Positions 7,234-12,770 of a stretch of 12,770 bases of DNA are shown here, one piece after another; within the stretch, counting starts at the first letter, position 1; each line of letters starts with the position of its first letter. The notes under the pieces are model-generated. The model was not told the origin of the DNA. It did not search any database and saw only the letters and a list, made by a program, of their open reading frames with translations. The DNA comes from Scatosoma sp045537295 (GTDB lineage: Bacteria; Bacillota; Clostridia; Christensenellales; Borkfalkiaceae): the NCBI GenBank assembly GCA_045537295.1, contig JAZSPG010000081.1, positions 1 to 12,770 of the forward strand. Direction: 5' to 3'. The position numbers and the translations under genes were made by a program.

Positions 7234-8367
7234 TCAATAGGGATTTTCGCCGTAGAGAGCTTGTAAATTGTCCGCGTAACGTTTCATTTTTTCGTGCTGT
7301 TTAAGCTCTAAGCTATCGCTTAATTTTTCGAGTTCTTTCTTTTGGTCTTTGGATAATCTCGTGGGTACTTCCACAATTACGCGCAGGACTAAGTTACCCG
7401 TGCCGTTACGCGCGGATTTGATGCCTTTTCCGCGAACGGTGAACACCTGTCCGCTTTGCGTGCCTTCGGGGACGGTAAACTCGAACACGTCGTCGATTGT
7501 CGGGACTTTTACAACCCCGCCTAAAACCGCTGTCTTGTAGGAAATGGGTAAATCTAATTTCAAATCAAACCTGTCGCGGACGAAGATTTTATGCGGTTCG
7601 ACGCGGAATACCACGATTAAATCGCCCGGCGCTCCGCCGTTTGCCGAGGCTTGACCAAATCCCCTCTTTCGTATATAACTGCCCGTGTCTACGCCTGCGG
7701 GAATATCAAAGCTGACCGTCGTTTCTTTGCGTTGGTAGCCCTTGCCTTTACAGTCGTTACAGCGTTCTTTTATCGTTCTGCCGTTGCCGTTACAGTCGGG
7801 GCAGACCGTTTGGCGTATCGTTCTGCCGAACATCGTGTTTTGGACTTGTTGCACGACGCCTTTGCCTTGACAGCGCGAGCAAGTGGTGTATTCCGTTCCG
7901 TTTTTCGCGCCCGTTCCGCGACAGGATTCGCAGGGTTCGTTGCGCATATACGAGAAGGTCTTTTTACAGCCTTTTGCTGCGTCCATAAAGGACAGGCTCA
8001 TTTCGCGCTGGATATCCTCGCCTACTTCCGATTGCGCCGTTCTTGCGCCACCGCCAAAGCCTCCGCCGAAAAAGCTACTGAATATGTCCTCAAAACCGCC
8101 GAATCCTTGCGCTCCGCCTCCAAAACCGCCGAATCCGCTCATTCCAGGGTGGTCTAATTCGTAGTCGTACGCCGAGCGTTTTTGTTCGTCGGAAAGCGTT
8201 TTGTTCGCTTCGTTGATTTCTTTGAATTTTTCCGCCGCCTCCGCGTTGCCTTGGTTTCTATCGGGGTGGTATTTCATTGCGAGTTTTCTATACGCTGATT
8301 TGATTTGGTCGGGCGTGGCTTTTCTGTCTACGCCGAGGATTTCGTAATAATTTTTTTTGTCCGCCAT
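7234..8367 (-). CDS. dnaJ: Chaperone protein DnaJ (Hsp40)
   Basis: A 377-residue type I J-protein, the co-chaperone that delivers unfolded proteins to DnaK and stimulates its ATPase in the cytoplasm. The J domain (1-70) has YYEILGVDRKA and the HPD triad at residues 34-36. A Gly/Phe-rich region (about 75-110, GFGGFGGGAQGFGGF) follows. The zinc-binding domain (about 146-213) has all four CxxCxGxG units: CESCRGTG, CSRCQGKG, CPDCNGNG and CNDCKGKG. The C-terminal substrate-binding domains include DLIVVFRVEPHKIFVRDRFDL. Length and domain order are normal. The ATG at 8367 has AAGGAA about 9 bp upstream. It follows dnaK on the same strand across a 274-bp spacer rich in hairpins, so the two may not be expressed equally. 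It lies inside the inverted-repeat-bounded block. Confidence 0.97.
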   Translation of the reverse strand: MADKKNYYEILGVDRKATPDQIKSAYRKLAMKYHPDRNQGNAEAAEKFKEINEANKTLSDEQKRSAYDYELDHPGMSGFGGFGGGAQGFGGFEDIFSSFFGGGFGGGARTAQSEVGEDIQREMSLSFMDAAKGCKKTFSYMRNEPCESCRGTGAKNGTEYTTCSRCQGKGVVQQVQNTMFGRTIRQTVCPDCNGNGRTIKERCNDCKGKGYQRKETTVSFDIPAGVDTGSYIRKRGFGQASANGGAPGDLIVVFRVEPHKIFVRDRFDLKLDLPISYKTAVLGGVVKVPTIDDVFEFTVPEGTQSGQVFTVRGKGIKSARNGTGNLVLRVIVEVPTRLSKDQKKELEKLSDSLELKQHEKMKRYADNLQALYGENPY

Positions 8368-8388
8368 AATGTTTTTTCCTTGTGAAAT

Positions 8389-8578
8389 GAATTGGCTTGC
8401 GCCGTGAATTTTCGCTTTTGCTCAATGATTTGGGCTCGCGCCCGTGAATTGAAATGCAAAGCATTTCATTATTGTAAAATTTTACCGCAATGCAAAACGA
8501 AAGTTTTGCAATTCATACCCGTAGGGCAATTCACGCGCCGTCAGGCGCAATACACGAACGAAGTTCAATTCATTCTTT
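8389..8578. repeat. Array of small distinct hairpins with AATTCA-type linkers
   Basis: Read on the plus strand, consecutive short palindromes have unrelated stems but similar linkers: GGC-ttgc-GCC, GGGC-tcgc-GCCC, GAAATGC-aaa-GCATTTC, GTAAAATTTTAC, GCAAAAC-gaaa-GTTTTGC, CCC-gta-GGG, GCGCC-gtca-GGCGC and GAAC-gaa-GTTC. A weaker possible unit lies at about 8409-8430. Linkers on the left are GTGAATT and on the right AATTCAT, AATTCAC or AATACAC, which is the complement of the left type, so orientation appears to switch near 8450-8490. The array fills most of the dnaK-dnaJ spacer. Both arms of each stem match while stem sequences differ from unit to unit, so structure rather than sequence appears to be kept. 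It may affect dnaJ mRNA processing or may be an intergenic repeat family; this is inference. Confidence 0.65.
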
Positions 8579-8583
8579 TAATA

Positions 8584-8622
8584 GTGTAAATCGGGCTTGG
8601 CGCGCCAAACCCGTTATTACAC
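8584..8622. terminator. Long hairpin downstream of dnaK (possible attenuator)
   Basis: GTGTAAATCGGGCTTGG pairs with CCAAACCCGTTATTACAC around a CGCG loop, with one bulge and a few mismatches. It starts about 20 bp past the dnaK stop. The long T-run (8624-8631) is on the plus-strand side, so as an intrinsic terminator it works best for plus-strand transcripts, where no gene ends. In the dnaK direction the hairpin is preceded by an A-run and followed only by TATTAAAAG, so partial termination or 3'-end protection of dnaK mRNA is more likely. The nonamer ATTCTTTTA flanks it at 8572-8580 and 8632-8640. Confidence 0.5.
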
Positions 8623-8641
8623 GTTTTTTTTATTCTTTTAC

Positions 8642-10438
8642 TTATTGATGAAATTCGGTGTCGTCACCGCCCGTTGCGCCACCGTCCGCGCCAGGTGCGC
8701 CTGCGCCCGCTTGGTAAAGCTTTGCCACGATAGGTTGGATATCCTGCATAAGCTTATCGTACGCCGATTTGATGCGCTCGTCATCGTCCGTTTCCAGTTC
8801 TTTCTTCGCCTCGTCGATTGCCGTTTGCAACGCCGTCTTATCCGCTTCGTCCAGCTTGTCGCCTGCGTCTTTGAGCGTTTGTTCTACCGAGAAAATCATT
8901 CCGTCGAGTTTGTTCTTGTTCTCTACTTTTTCTTTGCGTTTTTTGTCTTCCTCAGCGAATTGTTCCGCCTCTTTTACCGCTTTGTCGATTTCTTCTTCAG
9001 ACAGGTTGGTGGACGAGGTTATCGTGATATCCGTCGATTTGCCCGTGCCTTTATCCTGCGCCGTTACGTGTACGATACCGTTCGCGTCGATATCGAAGGT
9101 AACTTCGATTTGCGGTATACCGCGGGGCGCGGGCGCAATACCCGTCAACACGAAGTTGCCAAGCGTTTTGTTGTCTTTACAGAACTCGCGTTCGCCTTGC
9201 AATACGTGAATGTCCACGCTCGTTTGATTGTCCGCCGCCGTCGAGAATACTTGGCTCTTTTTTACGGGTATCGTCGTGTTTCTATCGATTATTCTCGTAA
9301 ATACTCCGCCGAGCGTTTCAATACCCAGCGAAAGCGGGGTAACGTCGAGAAGCAATACGTCCTTAACTTCGCCCGTCAAGACACCGCCTTGTACCGCCGC
9401 ACCGATTGCTACACATTCGTCGGGGTTGATGCCCTTGAACGGTTCTTTGCCCGTAACTTCCTTTACCTTTGCTACAACCGCGGGCATACGCGTCGAACCA
9501 CCGACGAGGATTACCTTGTCGATATCGCTGTACGAAAGCCCTGCGTCGCGCATTGCCGATTTCATAGGCGCTACCGTTCTTTCTAACAAGTCCGCCGTCA
9601 TTGCCTCGAATTTTTGTCTGGTGAGCGTGATATCAAGGTGTTGAGGGCCTTCTGCACTCATAGAAATGAAAGGAAGGTTGATGTTCGTAGAGGTCATACC
9701 CGAAAGCTCGATTTTCGCTTTTTCCGCGGATTCTTTCAAGCGTTGCATTGCCATTTTGTCCTTGGACAAGTCGATACCGTGCGATTTCTTGAACTCGTCT
9801 ACGAGGTAGCTCATAATTTTTTCGTCCCAGTCGTCACCGCCGAGCTTGGTGTCGCCGTTGGTTGCAAGCACCTCGAACACGCCGTCGGAAATTTCCAAGA
9901 TGGAAACGTCGAACGTACCGCCACCGAGGTCGTAAATCATTACCTTACCGCCCTTGTCTTTATCCAAACCGTACGCAAGCGCCGCCGCCGTGGGTTCGTT
10001 GATGATACGCAAAACGTTTAAGCCTGCGATTTTGCCCGCGTCTTTGGTAGCTTGGCGTTGCGAGTCGGAAAAGTATGCGGGGCAGGTGATAACCGCCTCC
10101 GTTACCTTTTGTCCTAAATACGCCTCTGCGTCCGCTTTTAATTTCGCCAAGGTCATTGCCGAAATTTCCTGCGGGGAATATTCTTTATCTTCAATTTTTA
10201 CTTTATAATCCGAACCCATATAACGCTTGATGGAAATTACCGTTTTGTCAGGGTTTGCTACCGCTTGACGCTTTGCTACCTGCCCTACCACGCGCGAGCC
10301 GTCTTTTTGGAAAGATACCACGGACGGGGTCGTTCTTGCGCCTTCCGCGTTCGCGATTACGACGGGTTCACCGCCTTCCATAACCGCTACGCACGAGTTC
10401 GTCGTTCCGAGGTCGATACCTATTACTTTTCCAGCCAT
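8642..10438 (-). CDS. dnaK: Chaperone protein DnaK (Hsp70)
   Basis: A 598-residue cytoplasmic ATP-driven foldase. The nucleotide-binding domain has IGIDLGTTNSC at 6-16, NEPTAAALAYGLDK at 147-160, DLGGGTFDVS at 170-179 and, further on, ILVGGSTRMP. The interdomain linker with VLLLDVTPLSLGIET leads into the substrate-binding domain, followed by a helical lid and a Gly/Ala-rich tail ending GGDDTEFHQ. The segment KRYMGSDYKVKIEDKEYSPQ (71-90) is short, matching the deletion that separates Gram-positive DnaK from the E. coli protein. The frame is open to 10531, but the ATG at 10438 matches the universal MxKVIGIDLGTT start and has AAGGAG at 10449-10454, 10 bp away. hrcA and grpE, which usually precede dnaK in Bacillota, are not here. 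The gene lies inside the block bounded by inverted repeats. Confidence 0.98.
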   Translation of the reverse strand: MAGKVIGIDLGTTNSCVAVMEGGEPVVIANAEGARTTPSVVSFQKDGSRVVGQVAKRQAVANPDKTVISIKRYMGSDYKVKIEDKEYSPQEISAMTLAKLKADAEAYLGQKVTEAVITCPAYFSDSQRQATKDAGKIAGLNVLRIINEPTAAALAYGLDKDKGGKVMIYDLGGGTFDVSILEISDGVFEVLATNGDTKLGGDDWDEKIMSYLVDEFKKSHGIDLSKDKMAMQRLKESAEKAKIELSGMTSTNINLPFISMSAEGPQHLDITLTRQKFEAMTADLLERTVAPMKSAMRDAGLSYSDIDKVILVGGSTRMPAVVAKVKEVTGKEPFKGINPDECVAIGAAVQGGVLTGEVKDVLLLDVTPLSLGIETLGGVFTRIIDRNTTIPVKKSQVFSTAADNQTSVDIHVLQGEREFCKDNKTLGNFVLTGIAPAPRGIPQIEVTFDIDANGIVHVTAQDKGTGKSTDITITSSTNLSEEEIDKAVKEAEQFAEEDKKRKEKVENKNKLDGMIFSVEQTLKDAGDKLDEADKTALQTAIDEAKKELETDDDERIKSAYDKLMQDIQPIVAKLYQAGAGAPGADGGATGGDDTEFHQ

Positions 10439-10544
10439 AATAATTTTTCTCCTTATTGCTTGTCGCGGATTTTTTTCCGCTTGATTTTCGTTTACAGTTA
10501 TATGTAACCGATAATTTTCCCTCTTAAACAAAAAACTTGAAATT

Positions 10545-10573
10545 TTTTTACGCGCATCTTATTTTTTTATCAA
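10545..10573 (-). promoter_or_regulatory. Candidate dnaK promoter
   Basis: On the minus strand TTGATA (10568-10573) and TAAAAA (10545-10550) are separated by 17 bp, giving five and four matches to the sigma-A -35 and -10 boxes. Transcription would start near 10538 with a leader of about 100 nt. The strip is very A/T-rich and other hexamer pairs are possible (TTTGGT with TAAGAT at 16-bp spacing). No CIRCE (TTAGCACTC-N9-GAGTGCTAA) or CtsR-type direct repeat is seen near it, so control by heat-shock repressors is not visible. Confidence 0.35.
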
Positions 10574-10589
10574 AAATACCAAAGAGTGC

Positions 10590-10624
10590 AAGTTTTGGCA
10601 GTAAGAGGACAAGTTTTGGTATAG
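10590..10624 (-). repeat. Right 35-bp terminal inverted repeat
   Basis: The reverse complement reads CTATA, CCAAAACTTGTC, C, TCTTACTGCCAAAACTT, matching the left repeat at 33 of 35 positions. The two CCAAAACTT boxes are again 21 bp apart. The outer edge faces the metallo-beta-lactamase lipoprotein gene and the inner edge faces dnaK. No direct target duplication flanks the pair (GCGTTTGT on the left, ATTTTTTC on the right), so this is not a fresh simple insertion. Within it TTGGCA (10595-10600) and TATAGA (10620-10625) lie 19 bp apart and could form a weak outward promoter. Confidence 0.8.
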
Positions 10625-10650
10625 ATTTTTTCATGAAATTATGTTATAAT
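10622..10650 (+). promoter_or_regulatory. Extended -10 promoter of the MBL lipoprotein gene
   Basis: TATAAT at 10645-10650 is a perfect -10 box and is preceded by TGT, giving the extended form TGnTATAAT. The -35 position at 17-bp spacing holds TAGATT, a poor match, which an extended -10 tolerates. That -35 region overlaps the outer three bases of the right inverted repeat, so the junction defines the upstream half of the promoter. Transcription would start near 10657, followed by AAGGCGG and the ATG at 10683. Confidence 0.6.
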
Positions 10651-10682
10651 ATCCTTAGCGATTAAAAATAAGGCGGTTTTTT

Positions 10683-12143
10683 ATGAAAAAACGGTTTTCT
10701 TTCGTTTTGGCGGTTGCTTTTTTGGTTTCGGGGGTTTCCGCGTGTAAAAAGAGCGAAAATGACCCGTCCGTAAGTCAAACGCGTGCGGGTTGGACTTTAT
10801 CCGCGCCCGCGTATATGGACGGCGAATTAGCGCTCAATCTTTATTCGACGGGTGTGGGGTTAGACTTAAACCCCGACAACAAGGCGGGCGATATGCAACT
10901 GATTGCCAAAACCTCGCGGGCGGGGTTTGATAGCTATTTGTCAAAGGTACAAAAGAACGGTTATAAGGAAATTGCCAAAAACGAGGTGAACGGAAATGCG
11001 TACGCCGAATTTGAAAAGGATAACCAAATCCTCTACGCCTACTACACCGACGCGTTCAAGCAGGCGCGCGTGATTGAGGATAAGGTGAGCGTGGCGCACA
11101 CCGCGATTGAGTACGGGTACGAACAAGCGGACGGCGAGGACACCGTGATTTATCAGTACGCGCTGATGAACGACCCGTACGGGAATAATAATAAATCTAC
11201 GCCGTACGCGGATAACGGTATGTTTTATATTATCCGTCAAGCGAACGGAAAGCTTATTTTGGTAGACGGCGGAAGCGCGAAACAAGCGCCGGATAGCGCG
11301 GTGGACGGGTTATTGGATTTCTTGTACGAGATTACGGGCAAGGCGCAAAATGAAAAAATTCAAGTTTCCGCATTTATTCTCACGCACGGGCATAGCGACC
11401 ATAAACAACTCGTGCAAAAGCTTATTCAAAAATACAGCGAGAAAATCGTGATAGAATCCGCGATTTATAATATTCCGTGGTTAGACCAGAAAACCTCGTT
11501 TATGACGTTTGGGGCGCTTATCAAAGAGAAATATCCGAATATCAAATTCCTCAAAGCGCACACGGGGCAAAGTATTCGCTTAGGCGAGGTGACTTTGGAT
11601 ATTTTACTCACGCACGAGGATATTTTGGACGAGGTGAGCGGGTTTACCAAAATTTCCAACTACAACAACACGACGACGGTAATCAAATATACCGTCAACG
11701 GCAAAACCTTTATGCAACTCGGCGATTTTAGCGGTTCGAAAAATAACGGAAAAGAAAAGCTTTTCTTAGAACCGTACAAAAACGCGGACGGCGGGTATCC
11801 CGTTTTGCAAAGCGATATCGTGCAGGTTGCCCATCACGCCTTGGAAAACGATATGCAAAACACCTATAAAGCTATCGGGGCGCGGTACGCCTTTATCCCG
11901 CAGTCTGACTGTAATTTCAGCGAGTACCGCTTTGAACAGGCAAAATGCAGTACCTATCAAGATACGGTCAACGATATTATTTCCGCCAACGAGAGCGTAG
12001 AAATATTTTTCCAAAGCCGTTACACTTACGCCCTCTCGATTGCCAAAAACGGTGCGATTACAAAACTTGCACCTATCGCCATTATCGGTGCGGACGAGGG
12101 GTACGCCGAACTCATTCGCGAGGTTTCGCCCTTTTCTAAATAA
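10683..12143 (+). CDS. Metallo-beta-lactamase-fold lipoprotein
   Basis: A 486-residue protein whose signal peptide ends in the lipobox VSAC, making Cys21 the probable lipid-attachment site on the outer face of the membrane. Residues about 35-150 form a region I do not recognise (GFDSYLSKVQKNGYKEIAKN). The MBL-fold domain follows: LILVDGG opens the fold, THGHSDHK gives the metal-binding HxHxDH at 235-240, Asp348 in QLGDFSG is the likely bridging metal ligand, and AHHALEN (His384/385) supplies another ligand. The AHH form and spacing recall the C-terminal domain of ComEC and related secreted hydrolases, which suggests a phosphodiesterase or similar hydrolase, but the substrate cannot be named from sequence. 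It is monocistronic, with its own extended -10 promoter and a terminator 33 bp past its stop. AAGGCGG 6 bp before the ATG supports the start. Confidence 0.85.
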   Translation: MKKRFSFVLAVAFLVSGVSACKKSENDPSVSQTRAGWTLSAPAYMDGELALNLYSTGVGLDLNPDNKAGDMQLIAKTSRAGFDSYLSKVQKNGYKEIAKNEVNGNAYAEFEKDNQILYAYYTDAFKQARVIEDKVSVAHTAIEYGYEQADGEDTVIYQYALMNDPYGNNNKSTPYADNGMFYIIRQANGKLILVDGGSAKQAPDSAVDGLLDFLYEITGKAQNEKIQVSAFILTHGHSDHKQLVQKLIQKYSEKIVIESAIYNIPWLDQKTSFMTFGALIKEKYPNIKFLKAHTGQSIRLGEVTLDILLTHEDILDEVSGFTKISNYNNTTTVIKYTVNGKTFMQLGDFSGSKNNGKEKLFLEPYKNADGGYPVLQSDIVQVAHHALENDMQNTYKAIGARYAFIPQSDCNFSEYRFEQAKCSTYQDTVNDIISANESVEIFFQSRYTYALSIAKNGAITKLAPIAIIGADEGYAELIREVSPFSK

Positions 12144-12145
12144 CA

Positions 12146-12175
12146 TTTTATAATAAAACCATTTATAATAAAATC
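12146..12175. repeat. Short A/T-rich tandem repeat after the MBL gene
   Basis: TTTTATAATAAAACC (12146-12160) is followed by TTTATAATAAAATC (12162-12175), an imperfect tandem pair of about 16 bp just before the terminator. Each contains TATAAT, but no gene starts near it; I see no function beyond an A/T-rich flank of the terminator. Confidence 0.4.
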
Positions 12176-12207
12176 AAACGAGCTTGCCAAGTGTGGCAAG
12201 CTCGTTT
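12176..12207. terminator. Bidirectional terminator between convergent genes
   Basis: A perfect 14-bp stem, AAACGAGCTTGCCA paired with TGGCAAGCTCGTTT around an AGTG loop, lies between the plus-strand MBL lipoprotein and the minus-strand ABC exporter. The plus strand ends in TTTT within and after the stem. The minus strand continues with TTTGATTTTATTATAAA, so it can serve both genes. Confidence 0.85.
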
Positions 12208-12221
12208 TACCGTTCGCTCGT

Positions 12222-12770
12222 TTATTCGAGTTCGAACGCGCCTGTATACAGTTGATAGTAAGTGCCTTTTTGCTCGATAAGCTGGTCGTGCGTACCGCGT
12301 TCGATAATTTTTCCTCGTTCCAAAACCATAATTGCGTCGGAATTACGGACGGTGGAAAGCCTGTGGGCGATTACGAACACCGTGCGACCGTGCATAAGTT
12401 TATCCATACCGTCTTGCACCAACGCCTCGGTGCGCGTGTCGATAGACGAGGTTGCCTCGTCCAAAATCATTGCGGGTGCGTCCGCGACTGCCGCGCGGGC
12501 TATGGATAAAAGCTGGCGCTGGCCTTGCGATAAATTCGCGCCGTTGTTGGTGAGCATGGTATCATACCCGTCGGGCAAACGGCAAATGAAATCGTGCGCG
12601 TTGGCGAGCTTTGCCGACGCGATACATTCCTCGTCCGTCGCGTCTAACCTGCCGTAGCGGATATTTTCAAGTATCGTACCCGTAAACAAGTTGGTGTCCT
12701 GCAATACGATACCCAGCGAACGCCGTAAATCGCTCTTTTTTATCTTGTTGATATTGATACCGTCGTAACG
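12222..12770 (-). CDS. ABC exporter ATP-binding/permease protein (partial, C-terminal ATPase part)
   Basis: The 182 residues present are the C-terminal part of the nucleotide-binding domain of a type I ABC exporter half-transporter (MsbA/LmrA/YheI-like). The frame is open to the right edge, so the membrane domain and Walker A lie outside. Visible motifs are the Q-loop (VLQDTNLF, Gln24 of the fragment), ABC signature LSQGQ (80-84), Walker B AMILDEATSSID with Asp104 and catalytic Glu105, and the H-loop His136 in VIAHRLSTV. RYDGINI at the start precedes the Q-loop as in typical exporters. All residues needed for ATP hydrolysis in this part are intact. In Bacillota such genes often come as adjacent pairs forming heterodimers, but the partner cannot be seen. 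The substrate is unknown. An ATG start is not in the window; TTG at 12704 is an internal Leu codon. Confidence 0.93.
   Translation of the reverse strand, partial: RYDGININKIKKSDLRRSLGIVLQDTNLFTGTILENIRYGRLDATDEECIASAKLANAHDFICRLPDGYDTMLTNNGANLSQGQRQLLSIARAAVADAPAMILDEATSSIDTRTEALVQDGMDKLMHGRTVFVIAHRLSTVRNSDAIMVLERGKIIERGTHDQLIEQKGTYYQLYTGAFELE

Noticed and set aside
8389..8578. The hairpin array as a CRISPR
   Set aside because: There are no long identical repeats or regular unique spacers; the near-constant parts are only about 6-7 bp and the variable parts are self-complementary.
8597..9586. A 329-codon open frame on the plus strand
   Set aside because: It lies wholly antisense to the dnaK region, is rich in Arg/Tyr/Val/Phe and has no recognisable motif. 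Such frames arise from the codon use of the real gene on the other strand.
10579..10592. GAGTGCAAG resembling half of a CIRCE element upstream of dnaK
   Set aside because: The partner TTAGCACTC is missing at the required 9-bp distance; only six bases match the half site well, so I treat it as chance.
7060..10624. A phase-variable invertible segment
   Set aside because: Inverting the block would not restore the broken binding-protein gene or any split gene, and no recombinase is nearby. Inversion remains possible but nothing in the sequence favours it.
7050..10635. Target-site duplication flanking the inverted repeats
   Set aside because: Flanks immediately outside (GCGTTTGT and ATTTTTTC) do not match; the shared CTAT/ATAG is inverted, so it is part of the repeat and not a duplication.

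Overview
The window looks like chromosome of an uncultured Gram-positive member of the Bacillota (Clostridia, perhaps near Christensenellales). DnaK has the short nucleotide-binding domain typical of Gram-positive bacteria. Two proteins look like lipoproteins with MKK/MKKR-type signal peptides, most starts have GGAGG-like ribosome binding sites, and the secreted proteins have Ig-like architecture. The lineage is an inference from these traits.

Left part (1-7059, all minus strand): a tightly packed operon for uptake or handling of a carbohydrate. In transcription order it holds the C-terminal remnant of an extracellular solute-binding protein, two ABC sugar permeases (UgpA/MalF type, then UgpE/MalG type), a 955-residue secreted protein of Ig-like and possible lectin-like modules, and a DUF4838 glycosidase-like lipoprotein that runs off the left edge. 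Successive genes overlap by 1-4 bp or are 7 bp apart, so translation is probably coupled. No ATPase is present; these importers often share an MsmX-type ATPase encoded elsewhere. The binding protein has lost its N-terminal part and the operon its original promoter, and the break falls exactly at an inverted repeat.

Middle (7060-10624): a 3,565-bp block holding dnaK then dnaJ (minus strand), bounded by 35-bp inverted repeats that match at 33 positions. Each repeat contains two CCAAAACTT boxes 21 bp apart, like the transposase-binding ends of IS21/Tn7/Mu-type elements. There is no transposase inside. The usual partners hrcA and grpE are absent and I see no CIRCE operator. The dnaK-dnaJ spacer holds an array of about eight or nine small, mutually different hairpins joined by a near-constant AATTCAT/AATTCAC linker (or its complement), plus a larger hairpin. 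dnaJ is followed by a strong bidirectional terminator.

Right part (10625-12770): a plus-strand lipoprotein with a metallo-beta-lactamase-fold domain, transcribed from an extended -10 promoter that begins at the edge of the inverted repeat. A shared bidirectional terminator separates it from the C-terminal ATPase half of an ABC exporter (minus strand, cut by the right edge).

The most notable result is the chaperone pair sitting inside a transposon-like pair of ends next to a gene truncated at one of those ends. The hairpin array with changing stems and conserved linkers comes second.
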